Source: Verticillium longisporum (lineage: Eukaryota; Ascomycota; Sordariomycetes; Glomerellales; Plectosphaerellaceae). Taken from it: DNA of 64,000 bases. The stretch's first letter is position 1; each line of letters opens with the position of its first letter. The stretch covers positions 1-64,000 of the forward strand of contig JAETXT010000013.1 of assembly GCA_019188255.1 (NCBI GenBank). Reading direction: 5' to 3'. The translations under genes and the position numbers were made by a program. The notes under the pieces are model-generated. The model was not told where the DNA came from and did not search any database. It was given only the letters and a program-made list of their open reading frames with translations. Below are positions 11,096 to 23,501 of this stretch, piece after piece.

Positions 11096-12631
11096 ATGAA
11101 GCAACGATCTCGGGCCTGCGAGCTCTGCCAGAAACTCAAAGCCAAATGCGAGGCTTCCTCCACGGGGAAATGTGACCGCTGCAAGCGTGCAGGGGTCGAA
11201 TGCGTTCCTGCAGCGCCACGGTTCCAACGCGACCGCATTGCCGAACTAGAGGCACAGGTCGAGGAACTCACACGACGACGGTTGAGGGACACCCCCACTA
11301 ACGAGTCGCTCATTCCGTTCATTGACGCGAGAATTCGTCCCGATGAGCAGAGACGCGTTCTTACTGCGTATACCACCCACAATGCCGTAGTGTGGCCCTT
11401 CCTCTCTGTTGCCGATACGGACCTCGAGCACCTCAGGGAGACATCACCGCTCCTGCTACTGGCCCTGCTCGCTTTCCCCGGCGACACACTGCTCCCGGCG
11501 CATGTACAGGAAGAGCTAGTCCTCAAGGCCATGTCCAAATTCGGGGAAGAGATCATCGCGAAAGGAAACCGTTCCCTGGAAATGGTCAAGGCTCTCCTGA
11601 CGGCAGCATTCTGGTTTCGACAAGCCAGACAGGTGCCTCACGGGCATTGCTACCAGCTGACGCAGTTGGCGGTCGACATGGCCATTGACATTGGCATCGC
11701 TGGGCCTCAGCTCGTCAGGACACCCCCGGCTTACTTTTCCGAGACTAAGAATCCGACGTCTTTGGACGCCAGAAAGACGTGGATCGCTTGCTTTCTCGCA
11801 GCAGCTTCAAATTCGCTCTGCATCAGGCGACCAACCATCGTCACATGGACGCCGTACCTTGAGGAGTGCATCCAGTGCCTGGATAAGACCGACGACTGTC
11901 TTGCTCACATGGCACGAATCATGAAAATCTGCAACCAAATTGCGGGCAACCTAGGTCTATGCGACCTCACAGTCTATAATAGTGTCGAAGACGCAAGGGA
12001 CCAGATGGCTACCCTCCGCGGTCTTGTCTTGGCTTGGCATGCTCAACTGCCGGCAGCCCTCGCGAACCGGCCCGTCTTTAGCTTTTGGCGGGAGATCGCG
12101 GGTCTACTTATCCATGAGGTTGTCTTGCACACACAGACGAACAAGGCACTGTTTGCTGGGCCGTATGTACCAGGCAAGATTGGGGTGAAGGACTTTGCAG
12201 CTCCGGCCAAACTATCGACAGAAGTGGTCTTCACGTTGCAGAGTCTCCTCAAGGCGTGCCACGGTGCAATACAAATCTTCTCAGACATGAGCCCCTCCAT
12301 GATGCTTGGACTCCCGTCCTTGACAATTGGTCCGGCTGTCCTGCATGCCCATTTTGTGCTGATACAGGCTCACGTCGCCGTCACAGGACTTCATAATAGC
12401 CTCGGCCAGATCTCGACTCCGGACCAAGTCGCGCTTTCGGCCAACATGCAGAAACTGGAAGATGTGGCGCAGGTCCTAGACACGATCGACCCTTTCTTGG
12501 CCTCGTACACAACGACCGTCTTGCAATCATCGCGATGGCTGCGAACTTGGCTCAACGACTACGATGCCATTACGCGCCGCTATGAGGCGAGCCTGTCCAT
12601 TGAGTGCGAGTTGGAGCAGACGCGTCTCTGA
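11096..12631 (+). CDS. Zn2Cys6 transcription factor, single exon
   Basis: The uninterrupted frame gives 511 residues. The zinc cluster uses Cys8, 11, 18, 26, 29 and 36 (C-x2-C-x6-C-x7-C-x2-C-x6-C), with basic residues between the second and third Cys. A short heptad-rich linker ('RIAELEAQVEELTRRR', about 47-62) should form the dimerising coiled coil. The rest is an alpha-helical fungal regulatory domain with a hydrophobic 'LLLLALLAFPG' segment near 122-132. The start is the first ATG in frame and lies ten residues before the first zinc ligand pair, typical for this class. It should bind paired CGG triplets in the nucleus. It stands alone between a gene-poor region and the FAS1 gene, so its target pathway cannot be read from context. 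Confidence 0.9.
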   Translation: MKQRSRACELCQKLKAKCEASSTGKCDRCKRAGVECVPAAPRFQRDRIAELEAQVEELTRRRLRDTPTNESLIPFIDARIRPDEQRRVLTAYTTHNAVVWPFLSVADTDLEHLRETSPLLLLALLAFPGDTLLPAHVQEELVLKAMSKFGEEIIAKGNRSLEMVKALLTAAFWFRQARQVPHGHCYQLTQLAVDMAIDIGIAGPQLVRTPPAYFSETKNPTSLDARKTWIACFLAAASNSLCIRRPTIVTWTPYLEECIQCLDKTDDCLAHMARIMKICNQIAGNLGLCDLTVYNSVEDARDQMATLRGLVLAWHAQLPAALANRPVFSFWREIAGLLIHEVVLHTQTNKALFAGPYVPGKIGVKDFAAPAKLSTEVVFTLQSLLKACHGAIQIFSDMSPSMMLGLPSLTIGPAVLHAHFVLIQAHVAVTGLHNSLGQISTPDQVALSANMQKLEDVAQVLDTIDPFLASYTTTVLQSSRWLRTWLNDYDAITRRYEASLSIECELEQTRL

Positions 12632-13085
12632 GAGGCACAGCCTCATGCGGTCTCGCGACATGACATCATGGACTTTGGGCTGACGCGGGGTCAGAGCGGC
12701 CTGCCGTGGCTCATACACCGGTTCCGCCGTCCGGAGATGTGGGGCGGCGAATTTTCGCCGGCCGAAGAGCGAGCTGCAGCCCTGTCATGCTGAAGGATGC
12801 AGATCTGAGCCTGGGCCTGAGGGCCTCAATGCTACCGCGGTCGTTGAAATCGTCTGTTTTGAGAGGAAATACGAGGATTTTGAACAATGGAAGCGTCATT
12901 GTACTGTTGCCATCGTGATCGCGCCCGACCGCTTCGGCCAACTTTAGCTCAGCTCGTGGATTAAAAGGCCGTCTGGAGCCGTTGTAAATCACGTCGAAAA
13001 GCAGTATCCAGAACATCAACAGCTTGGACAACAGCAGCAGCCTGCACAAGACCCCCATTCAGCAGCCCAATTCACAATCTTCAAG
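12632..13085. promoter_or_regulatory. Upstream region of the FAS1 gene
   Basis: This 454-nt gap follows the Zn2Cys6 gene and precedes the FAS1 start on the same strand. An A/T-rich ATTAAAAGG element lies about 125 bp before the FAS1 ATG and may act as a TATA element. The last 80 bases are rich in A and C, as in fungal leaders. Confidence 0.4.
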
Positions 13086-14439
13086 ATGCATCTGTCGACC
13101 TTGCTTCCCATCTCCCTTCTTTCTCTTGTCCGGGCCCAGGGCGATCTCGCCGGATTGCTCCAGTCGCAGGACGATCTCAGCACATTGCTGGAGCTGGTCG
13201 GTCTCGTTGATGGTCTGGCCGAGACGCTCTCATCGTCCTCGAACATAACCATTTTTGCCCCTACGAACACGGCGTTCGACAACGTCCCTATTGAGATTCC
13301 CGAGGGCGAAGCCATTGCCTACAAGAACGACACCATTGCCATTGGCGCCCTGCTCGCCAACCATGTCTTCAAGGGTCTCTATCCGGCCAAGGTCGTCACT
13401 GATCTTCCGACCTTTGCCCAGACTTTGCTCGACAGCTCATATGTCAACTACCGGCAGCCGTTCTCCAACTTTACCGGCGGCCAGTACAACGGCCTCGTGA
13501 AGAACGGCGCCGACGTCTGTGTGCTGTCGGGAGAAGAGACCATCTCCACTGTTACCGAAGCGGTAAGTGTACCGTTCCGCACCAAGCAGATACAAATAAC
13601 TGATTGCCCTCACAGGACATCAAGCTCGGCAATGGCATCATCATCCACAAGATTGACACGGTGCTGAGCTTTGGAGCTCCCTTTCAGCTCTTCACCGCCC
13701 GTGCCAAGCTCCTCGCGATGAACGCCGCCGTCGAGGCGGCTCAGCTCGGCCTAGCTTTTGGCGAGACTGAAGCCGACTCTCCGGCAGTCAACATCTCTAA
13801 TTTTACCATCTTCGTGCCCAACGATGCTGCATTTGAGGCCATCGGGTCTGTTCTGCAGGATGCCGACCAAGAGACGTTGCAGGCGGTGCTGAGCCATCAC
13901 ATGATCGAGAACAACGTCATCTTTTCCACGGCCCTCGGGAACGTCACCGTGCCTTCTGCTCAGGGTATCGACCTCACTTTCACCGTGCTGCCAGACGGGA
14001 CAGCCTGGGTCAACGGCGCCAAGATCCTTCTTCCCAACGTCATCCTCTTCAACGGTGTTGCCCACATCATCGACAGGTGAGGTTTTCGGATGCAATGCAA
14101 GAAGCTCATGTGCTAACCGTTGCCAGCGTCCTGAACCTGGAAGTGTTTGACAGGAACACGTTCGCTCCGTCGGCACCCGCCGCGGACCGCGTCGCCTTCC
14201 CCGACGCCAGCCCCGTGTCCAAGCTGCCCTTCTCGAGCGTCTCGTTCGGAAACGATCTCGCCACCTACACGACTCCGGCTCTGCTCAGCACCATGGCTGC
14301 CGTCGCGACGCCGACGCCTGAGGGCGAGGCCACGTCCGGGGCGCCCGAGACGGTTCCGACTGCCGGTGCGGCGGGACGTGGTGCCGTGGGAGCTTTGGCC
14401 GTGGGCGCTGTGGCTGGCGTGTTTGCCGTCATGCTGTAG
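13086..14439 (+). CDS. Secreted FAS1 (fasciclin) protein, two domains, probable GPI anchor
   Basis: Exons 13086-13562, 13616-14076 and 14127-14439 give 416 residues; the introns are 53 and 50 nt. Residues 1-18 form a signal peptide ending at 'LVRAQ'. Two FAS1 domains follow: the first has 'NITIFAPTNTAF' near 56-67, the second 'FTIFVPNDAAFEAIG' and the closing 'GVAHIIDSVL' of the family. Several N-x-S/T sequons are present. The tail is rich in Ala, Thr, Pro and Gly and ends in a short hydrophobic stretch ('GALAVGAVAGVFAVML') after small residues, as expected of a GPI signal. It should sit on the plasma membrane or cell wall and act in adhesion or wall organisation. Confidence 0.9.
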
Positions 14440-14839
14440 GGGCAATCTGGTGTTTGAGAATGATGATTGGCAGTGGTGCGAATGTGTGGCGGACGTAGAT
14501 GGGTGGTGTGTGCTGTTGGGTTTGCAGACCTGCATCGGTATTCGTTCTCTACTCCATCTCTCGAATTTCCAAATCGGCTCAATTCTTAGGCAATCGAATA
14601 GACAACTTGTTATGCATATCCTACTTCTTGTGTGAGTCGCAGGTCAGAAAAGTGAGGTGGTAAAATGTTGGCCATGGAGGAGCGGAACAGCTTCCGCTTT
14701 GACTCCACCAGCAACGAATTTGAGCTTGCTATTTCGCAGTCGAGTAGGGCCCTTCAATCACCTCCAACTCTCGACCTACACATCGCAAATCGACACATCG
14801 AGAACGACGTCAGTGCCCTTCTGGTGACTTCTCCGACAA
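14440..14839. other. Intergenic between FAS1 and LYR genes
   Basis: It holds the 3' end of the FAS1 gene and the promoter of the LYR gene, which reads the same way. No feature of its own was recognised. Confidence 0.45.
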
Positions 14840-15916
14840 ATGCCTTCCCTGCAATTCGTGCCCGCACGCGATTCGCGTCACCGGCATGCCTGTCTCGCCC
14901 TCTACCGCGCCCTCGTTCGCGAAGGCCGCCGCATCCCTCTTCCAGCCGACATCCTCGCCGACCAGAGCGCCCACCCCATCCAGCACATGATCAGGAAACA
15001 ATTCAGGAGAAACAAGGGCGACACGGGGCAGCGGGTCGTGTTTGCAGCACTGACTGCCGGTTACAAGGTGGGCTCCTACGTATATGGAAGACGGTTCTCC
15101 TCGCTCAAGTGCTAAAAAAAACCCCAGTTCCTGTCCCTCTTTCGACAAGCCCAAACAACGTCCTCCACAGCCCATGCCGAAGTCCTCGCCCATGTCAAAC
15201 GAAAGCGACTCGAGTCGGCCACGTCCCGCGCAAACTACAAACCGAAACCGCCCCAGCTCGACAAGCCCCAGTTACGTCCCAAGCCGCCGCCGCTGCTCAC
15301 GCGGCACCGAGACCCCGACGGCTCCGTCTCCTACACATCCACCCTCCGGCCGGCCCCGTCCTCTCAGCTGCGAGGCCGCCGTCGCATACCGGTCGTCTTT
15401 GTGACCTCGCAGGGCGTGCCCTTTCTCCGCACCAAGAAGCCGCAGCCCGTGCGGCTCGAGTGCGCGCTCCGACGCCAGGGCCAGCGGCGGCAGGCACGCG
15501 TGACGCAGGCGATTGAGTTGCGTGAGGTCGATTCGCCGGCGGCCAAGGACGAAGACAACTGGGAGAGGCTCGTCGAGGGTCTGCAGCGCGAGGAGGGACG
15601 AGGAGGCGAGCTCGAGGGGGACGGCGAGACGTTTGCGGCGGCGGTGCGGATGGGGTGGCAAGCGCTGGGACGGAGCCTGCAAAACGAACGACTCGACTGG
15701 ATGGCGAAGACGGAGGCGTACGTGAAGATCGTAGAAGATGAGAGGAGGATGGCGAGACTCGAGGCTGGGTTGGTGGAGGGACCTGATGGGCGGTGGGTGA
15801 GGGAGCTGCCCGCTGCCGCGACTACTACACCGAAGCGGACGCCGGTGCCCCCCAGCGAACAGAAGAATGCTGCTTCGGGAAAAGAAAGGACGAAGCCACA
15901 GGTTGTGCAGTGGTAG
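14840..15916 (+). CDS. LYR-motif (Complex1_LYR-like) mitochondrial protein, fungal type
   Basis: Exons 14840-15067 and 15128-15916 (intron GTGGGC...CCCCAG, 60 nt, phase 0) give 338 residues. The LYR triplet is at residues 21-23 ('ACLALYRALVREG'), followed by a basic helical segment ('IQHMIRKQFRRNKG') and 'GYK' at the exon joint, as in LYR proteins that bind acyl carrier protein and help assemble Fe-S or respiratory complexes. The second exon adds about 260 residues, Arg/Pro/Lys-rich at first, then with a predicted helix ('FAAAVRMGWQALGR'). That extension is longer than in small LYR factors and matches a fungal-specific group whose function I do not know. The basic N-terminus would suit mitochondrial import. 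It is encoded downstream of FAS1 on the same strand. Confidence 0.75.
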
Positions 15917-18900
15917 CTCGAAGGCTATGTGGTGAGGGAAGCATTTGGCGAGGATGGACTCGTGTGAGGAGATGATACCCCGGTGGCGTTGCGTGATGAC
16001 GGATTTACTACCTAACTAACTACATGCACTGTTCAAGCTGGCAGTGTATGAGCTGAAAAAAGACGCCAGTCCATGGGAATAACCTCAACCTGTGATGACG
16101 ATCTTTTTGGGAGAGGGTCCCACTACCCGATGATGGTTCGAGTCCTGAGATGATCGGCTCCCTCTTTTTTATTTTTACATGCACAATGCACCGAAGCAGA
16201 TCTTTTTATTTTTTGTCTCCGAATTCTGTCGGAAGCCTCCTCCCCCCTGCGATGGACACCATGTGAAGATGGCCGAGACCAGTCCGTATTCGGCCACGCC
16301 TCGTCGATCACTGACGATAGCTTCATCGCCGCCACCATAGCGCCGTGTCGTGTGCTGCTCGTCACAGCCGGCGCTTGTCAGCCTCGTGCTGTTGTCCCAG
16401 GACCCCAATTCTCGGGGCCCGCGTGTGGGCGGGCGAGCTGCAGGCAGGATGCGGCCCTGTAGCCGATGTGGCATGTGGCGAACGCTGGGGCTCGCGACGT
16501 GTTGCGGGAGGCGCATGCTGTGACGGGACGTGTTTGTGAGGGCTGCACTCATCCTTCAGACGCTGGCCGCAGGAAGGGCGTCCGTCAGACTTAGAAGGCG
16601 TTGACGAGGTACATGTAGACATGCGAAGGGGAAATGGCCGAGAAGGGGGGAGGTGACCCGACATGAGGGATCGTCACTGACAGCCTCACCCTCGGAAAGC
16701 GGCCTGTGCAGACGGCATGGAACGTTGGCATGTCAGATGCCAAATGTCGTGCGACTCGCAGCACGATGCTCGTCTCATCTTGTTGTATCTCCCCCATACG
16801 TTGCCTTCAAGCCGAAACAGCACAATTGGGGGGGGGGGGGCTCCCGAGGTCGACTGACGAGTGATTCAACCTGGGGGCACCACCACCAACCACACGGATG
16901 AAGCTCGCGAGCCACAACGGTGACGCAGCCGCTAACGGGACGGGAACCAACAGGCGGATGGACGGAGGAACAGGCGGACTCAGGCACCTGCGGGTGGCGC
17001 CGTTTTTCTCTAAGCGCTGTGGGTACATGGAACGGCCGCTAAAGGCCGCTAAAACTCCGCATTTCGCAGTGAACCCTTGGACGGTGGACCGTTTGGGGGG
17101 CACCTTTCCACCTACCACGCCTTGCACGTCTGTGCCTGCCAGCTTTCTCTGAGGTCATCGTGCAACTCAACAACTCGACAACGTACGTCCTGCTGGCCTC
17201 GCCCACCATCAATCGTGATTCTCCCAACCGAAAGAGTCTGACGAAGCCCTGCGAGTGCATGCGAATGCCATCTGCTCGCTCGGAACGATACCAGACCACC
17301 CACATCATGCAAGCAACCACCGACGTTATCAGATTCCTTCCGCCACGGAACGAGGGGGACACGACCCTCCCCAAGGGCCCAAGGGGGGTTGGTCGTCTGT
17401 TGGCGCCATTCCCACGAGTACCAGGTCAGGCAGGGCAGGGCTGAGTCTGGCCCCTGTCCCTCAGCCAGAATCCATGATCTCCCTGACGTTGGACGACGAG
17501 CAGATCGGAGACGCCCAGAACGCGACATCGAGGACCATGTCATCTCCACTCTTTCGGGGTCGTGTTTTGCTTCTCTCACAATCTCACTGCCTCTCCAGGT
17601 GGCTGCCTCTCCAGGTGGCTACGAGTCGTGATGACCCTGTCAACGCGGCTCCCCAGAATGAGAAGTGATCATGATGACGGGCGTCGTTGGACGCGGGGTT
17701 ACAGTGGAAGGCCCACAAGCACAAAGTCCCCTTTTCCCTCCTTCGTCAGTCCGCCCTACCACACCACACTTGTCCCGGGGAACACGAGCCGGCCGCTACG
17801 ATGACCATGCTTACAGCCCCGAGTCGACCAAAACGCCAAGGATCCTCACGACCAGGAACGTGGGACTCGGGGGTCCCGATGACAACCCAGATGGATGGGT
17901 GGGCCTACTAAGCGGCCCAAGCAAGTGATCGATCTGAGTGACACCCTGAGCTGCTCGAAATCTGAGGCTGCGAGGCAGGCATACATCGACCAATCAATCC
18001 ATATGCGGACGCCACTGTACTGGCACGTTTCCTCGACCTCTGTCGCTCTCTACTCGGCCTGGGCATCCTGGTCACCTTCGCTCTTCGAGCGAGAAGCACG
18101 TTTTTTTTTTCCCTTTCCCTGTGTTCCTGATCACCACTCCTCGTGTCGCGGACGTTTTACCTAGAGAAATGGTTCAACGGAGAGCGGTGATCTTTACTCT
18201 ACGCAGAGTAATGGCTTCGCAGGACACCGCCGCAACCACCCGAAGCGAAGCAGACTGTACATGTAGCTGCCCACGGTACTCGTGAGCCGTCACGTCGAAG
18301 AGATGCAAAGTGAGGCGAGAAATTCGCCGCGGTGCTTCGATGCTTCGACGCCCTCGACCGACTGGACGGTTTCCCACGCGACAGAACAGTTCCACGACAC
18401 GAGAGCATGAAGACCCTCCCTGAAGGGGGGCTAGACCTGCATTCTGTAAGTTCTGTCACGCTGGCCCTACCTTCATCTCACCTTACCCTCTGCGCGGATG
18501 GCGAGAGAAGGGAACGAGACCCTGTTTCTGATGACAGAACCCTGAGGGGTCTCGTTGCGCTCCCCTCCGCACGAGGCGTTATCCAGACAACCCTCCTTTT
18601 TTCGGGGGCCTGCTAAACCAACTGGGTCCTCATCCGCGGATATCAGAGACATTGAGGCGCATCCTATTGGCACCTGGCCAGACACATCCTCATTCTACAT
18701 CCCCCCATGTCCGTCCGTCCCAGCTGGCCGGCTAGCTGGTTCGAAGCCATGAGGCCGAGATTCTTCGGATTCCATGTTCCAGTCGCAGGATCCCGTTCCA
18801 CCACCATCTTTTGCTGCTACAAAACCCCTGAATTACTGACCGAGTAGGGGATCTCCATTTCCGCCGGCCTCCGCCTACGTTGCACATGCAAGCAAGCTTG

Positions 18901-19900
18901 GCCGACAGAGGTCATTCTGGAAGAGATTGGATCAAGCCAATCTCGCCTTGTTTCTGCCCTCAACCTTTCATCATATTTCCAATCCCGAACGGGTTCCTCA
19001 ACCCCGCCATGACCCATGGCCCAAGCTCTGACGGGCAGTACACCAAATGACGGTGCGATCTCCTCATGGGTTTTGCCTCCTGGGTCTGTCGAGGCCGGGC
19101 TTTCCCCCCCCCCCCCCCCCTGCCCTGCTCTCTCTAGATGGTGATTGGGGGACTACATATGGCAGGGTGCGTGTCACCTCCGTATGGACCCAAGCGTTCG
19201 GTGTTGGTTGTGTGGGTTCAAAAGGTCGGCCTTCGTCTTGCTTCGCCCAGCTGCACGCGGGTATGGTTGGATATTTGACACCTCCTTGTTGTTCCTGCGG
19301 TTGTGTAGGGCTTTCTTTCTCTGCCTGACGAGGTGAGCTCTCTTTCCTTTCTCATCAATTTTTCTGCTGGAATCCACCTACCTTTTCCCTCGATATCACT
19401 ATTTGCCCTCCGCACCTCGCCCGTCTATTCACCGACTCTGCCTCACTGGGGGAGGCATTGATTTCCCTCTTGCCATCTCACGCTTTTGCCCTCCCCGCCC
19501 CTTCAAGTCAGGTCCTGTTTCACTTGTTTGTGGAAGAGTGGTGGTGGAGTTCAGATGCTGGGTGAGCAATCATCACACTCGGGGGAAACAGACATCCTGA
19601 TATCAGTCATTCTCGTCAAATTCATACTCAATTGCCATTTACACTGCCTTCCACCCCCCGCCCCAAGGGTCCCCTTCGTCTTGACTCGATGAGACGCGCT
19701 AGCAGACTGACGTCCCCAGATCGGACCTGAGCGACCTTACCACAAGGAGCCACGGGCCCCTACATTGCGCCTCGTCGTGCTGTGCTTCGTGCCTGGCCTT
19801 TTGCCGTGAGTTGTGGCAGTCTGTCGGTCAGTACTGCACAGCACAGATCACCGAGGCGCCGTGCCGCCTTTCTTTCGCCCTTCGGGCACCAATTCGTCCG
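15917..19900. promoter_or_regulatory. Four-kilobase gene-free leader of the bZIP gene
   Basis: No coding exon could be supported on either strand. Homopolymer tracts occur: G13 at 16828-16840 and C17 at 19104-19120, plus T runs near 16168 and 18101. A small duplication (GCCTCTCCAGGTGGCT-like) lies at about 17587-17620. From about 19300 onward the plus strand becomes pyrimidine-rich, as in long fungal 5' leaders. The length resembles the promoters and leaders of developmental and stress regulators. A non-coding transcript is possible but unsupported. Confidence 0.5.
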
Positions 19901-22900
19901 ATGAGTAATCGGCAGTCCCGACGTGGGCGCCCGCCCCCAGACCCGGACCCTAGTTTGGACCCAGGCCCAGGCTCAGGCTCAGGCTCGGGTCGTCGCCTGG
20001 GCCCTGGTCACCCAAAGACAGATGACGAGGAAGACGGCGACGACGTCGATGATAACAGAGTGGACAGCCGCGCAGTCGCCGTCGGTCTCCACCCTGCCGC
20101 ACTCACAACGACGTGGTCGGGTCCAGTTCCTACTTATACAACCCGTGCCGTGCTCCCACGCTCTGGGAGCTTTTACTCTCAGCAGCCGCCACAGCTGCAC
20201 CTCGAACATCAGCAGCAGCGGCTTGGTGGTGTGGATGAAGGAGATGACCGACGCCAGAGGGGCCACGCGGGAGCCCACACTCCCGGCCATTATGAGGATC
20301 TGGGCCTCGAGCTAAAGCCTCAGCAGGCCCAGGCCCTCCAGGCCCCAGCCTCATCAGACCAGGAGTTGTCAGCAGCAGCAGTAGCTGCTGCTGCTGCCGT
20401 ACCGCAAAGACCTCGGCAGCGGCAGCTGGGCCGACAGCACCAGCTACAGCAGCTACAGCACCAGCGCCTGATCCAGCAGCAGCAGCAGCACCAGCGCCTG
20501 GTCCGGCAGCAGCAGCACCAACAGCACCACCAGCACCACCAGCACCACCAGCACCACCAGCACCACCAGCAGGAGCACCACCAGCACCTTCAGCCCGCTG
20601 GGTCGCTAGCGTCGCCAGCGCTGGATCCGAAAGGCCAGGAACGACTCGAAGACCCGCAAGGGCCCCAACAACCCCAACAATTGCACTCACATGATTCGCA
20701 TCGTCTTGTCGAGTACGAGCAACAACAGCAATCCGACCAGCACCAGCACGGCCGCCGCCATCTCGAGGCCCAGGCCCAAACCCTCACCTCCGAGGCCTTT
20801 CTCCCTGAGTACCATCAGTCAATCGGGCCACCTCAGCCGCAGCACCACCACTCTCACCACCCTCATCGCCATCACCCTCACCAACAACCGCCTCTTCCGC
20901 AGCCTCCCCTGCATCACAGCCAGCAGCCGCAGCCTGGTCCGCACCCTCGGCAGCCCGTCTACTTCGTCCCTCACCCGCCCCTCGTCGATCCCACCGCTGC
21001 CGCTGCCGCTGCCGCTGCCGCCACCGCTCCTGGGCTTGTCTCGTCGCCCCCCTCCTCGTCTGGCTCGACCCTCTGCCACCCTCATGATCCGCGACTGCTT
21101 CACGCCTCCGAACTGCAGACCACCATCGCCTGGTTCCCGACAAGCGACGAGCCCAGCGCTGTGCCGCAGCTGCATAATTACACAGCGCCGTCCGACTTTC
21201 ACGATCCCAACCACGATCCACACACCACCGACGACCCGACCTTTTATCACCACCGCCCGTATCACCACCCGCACCACCAGCAGCGCCCGCTGAATTGGCC
21301 CTTTATTCAATTGCCCGACGGGCAGACGGTGCTTTCCATGCATCCCGAGCTCTCCATATTGAATGCCGAGTCGTATCATGACGGCAGTGCATCCTCCTTC
21401 CGAGCCCCTCGCAGCCTGCCCCCTCGACCGACACCAACGCCTTCCACGCCCGGCGCCGACGAAGGCCGCACGCGATCTCATCGTGTGTCGCGCCACGGCA
21501 CCAAGAGGTCCATGGCGCAAGCGGTTGATGCTCTCGACGACGCCGATATGCCGGACAAGAAGAAGAGAGGCAGACCCAAGCTCGACACGGATGACCAGAC
21601 CGCCCAAGATGTGAGTAATGGACGGCAATCCATCCCTTGGCCCGCCACAGCGACGCCACTTTTGCGGCCTCACCGACGCTGCCGCCCCATCCTTCTTCTT
21701 CCCTCTCGACGCCGCTTACTGACAGGTGCCCCAGCGCCGCCGCACGCAGATCCGACTCGCCCAGAGGGCCTATCGAAACCGAAAAGAGACGGCTATTCAG
21801 ACGCTCGAGAAACAGGTCGAGGAACTGAAACAGAACAACGAACAGATGAGCAATGCATTCATGCGTCTCTACGACTACGCCGTGGCAGACGGGCTCCTCG
21901 AGTCCCTGCCCGAATTCGGACGCCAGCTGCGCGCCACGACGGAAACCTTTCTTGCCATCGCGCGCAGCTCAAGCGAAGACAAGCAGCCACCGGCGGGGCC
22001 TGGTCACGATTCTGAGGAGGGAAACACGGGCAGCCCCGGCAGCGGCTCCGAGAAGCGACGGAACATCTCCGGCTCGCCCGACGTGGCCGCCGCCCATGAG
22101 CACACGAGCAGCGCCGGCCAGCCCATCCTCATGGCCGGCCTCATTGTGCATCACGAGCCAGAGGCGTCATTCGACGAGCCGGCGGAATCGGACGTGTCCG
22201 TCTGGAGGCACAACACCCTCAAGGCAGCATCATCATCATCGGCCCCCGCATACGAAATCGTCACACAACCTACCGTGCATAATGCAAGCTTCCCTTTCGG
22301 TACGTCTTCCTCGCCGCCGGCCGAGACCCTCGCCGCCTCCACCACCCTTCTCCTCCCAACGCCAAAGCCGGGCTTATCCGGCCATCTGACGCTGGCCCCC
22401 GGCGGCGTGCCCGCGCTGTCGTCTCCGCCGTCGCTCTCCTATCAAGAACGCACCTTTGGTCGGCGGCTGCAGCGCAGGGCGGTAGAACAGGCGGTGCGCC
22501 TGCTTTCCATGCCTGAACCGCCGCCGGAGGCAGTCGCTGGCGTCTTCGGCTTCTGCCTGCTCTTCGAGAGCCGGGAACGCATCGTTGAGCGCCTTGCTAA
22601 CTGCCTCAGTGTGAACCGACGCGAAACGCTCAGTAATTGGCGTCACCCCTTTCTCCATCTTGGCGGCGCGGGCACCTTTTTTCAGGATCTGAACGAATTA
22701 GACAGTGTTTCGCTCGAGACAGACATGAAAGAGAAGGGCGCAAACCTGGAGCACGGCCGGCCGGGCCCGACAAGGCCGCGGCCACCGGTGGGAAACGAGG
22801 GAACTGATGAACCGAATCGCAGCAAAATCGCGAGGGACTCCAACTTCGGCCCCGGACCGTGGAGCCCGGCCGTCGAGGAGACGAAAGACCTGCGTGTTGA

Positions 22901-23501
22901 CCACCGACTTCGCATCTCGTCGTCCGGCTTTGAAGGCGACTTTTTCGACTGCGACGAAGTTGAGTGGTACCTGCAACAACGAGGCATCGTGATTCCCCCG
23001 GCTGCCGACTTTGTCTCGGCCGACATTGATGATTCGACGCTCGGCGCCCCGACCCAGGCCCCTCCGGACTCGACTGCTGTCGACAAGTCGACGACCTGGC
23101 TCTCGGGCGACGCTGGTACCGCTGGGTCGAGCCTGGCCCCCACGCCGGCCACCAGCTCGGATACCTGGTGAGGCCCTACCGTCACGGGAGAAGAGGAAAT
23201 CGCAGCCCTGCTCGCGGCGCCGTTGCCGACGCACCTCGTGGGTGGGACGGTACCCGTGGATCCCACGCTGTATGATCTGTCGCAGCGGGGTTCGACCAAG
23301 ACGGCAACGCCGCCCAAGAGACGAGTCAGCATAAACGTGGAAATCCTGGTGGAACGTACGTGCTTCTTTGCTGCTCTTACAAAAGCGGATGGAATGGCTA
23401 ACACTTGCCTAGAACTCGTGCAACGATCCGTGTGTCTTGGGCGAGCACCGGGCATCAGGCCCAAGGATGTGAATGTGGCTTTCTGGCAGTCTGTTGTCTA
23501 A
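19901..23501 (+). CDS. Long bZIP transcription factor with Gln/His-rich N-terminus
   Basis: Exons 19901-21610, 21726-23355 and 23413-23501 give about 1142 codons. The N-terminal 500 residues are low-complexity (poly-Gln, His-Gln, poly-Ala, Pro-rich). An AT-hook-like 'KKRGRPKLD' precedes the intron. The bZIP begins exon 2: basic region 'RTQIRLAQRAYRNRKE' (about 575-590) and a short zipper 'IQTLEKQVEELKQNNEQM'. The basic region is of the fungal Yap-like type with Gln-Arg-Ala-Tyr. An in-frame TGA at 23169-23171 (codon 1052) interrupts the frame, yet the same frame continues with 'EEEIAALLAAPLPTHLVGG' and, after an intron with a CTAAC branch site (23356-23412), 'RSVCLGRAPGI..FWQSV'. Either a 78-nt intron (23116-23193) removes the stop, or it is a nonsense change or a base error. 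The start is the first ATG in frame. Confidence 0.8.
20440..20592. repeat. CAG/CAC trinucleotide repeat coding poly-Gln/His
   Basis: Imperfect CAG and CAC triplets run through the first bZIP exon, with the purest part (alternating CAC CAC CAG) at about 20522-20585. They encode Gln and His. Such tracts vary in length between strains, and this one lies in the presumed activation region. Confidence 0.85.

Noticed and set aside
20130..20690. 186-codon Gly/Ala-rich frame on the minus strand
   Set aside because: It is the antisense of the CAG/CAC repeat in the bZIP gene and has no independent support.
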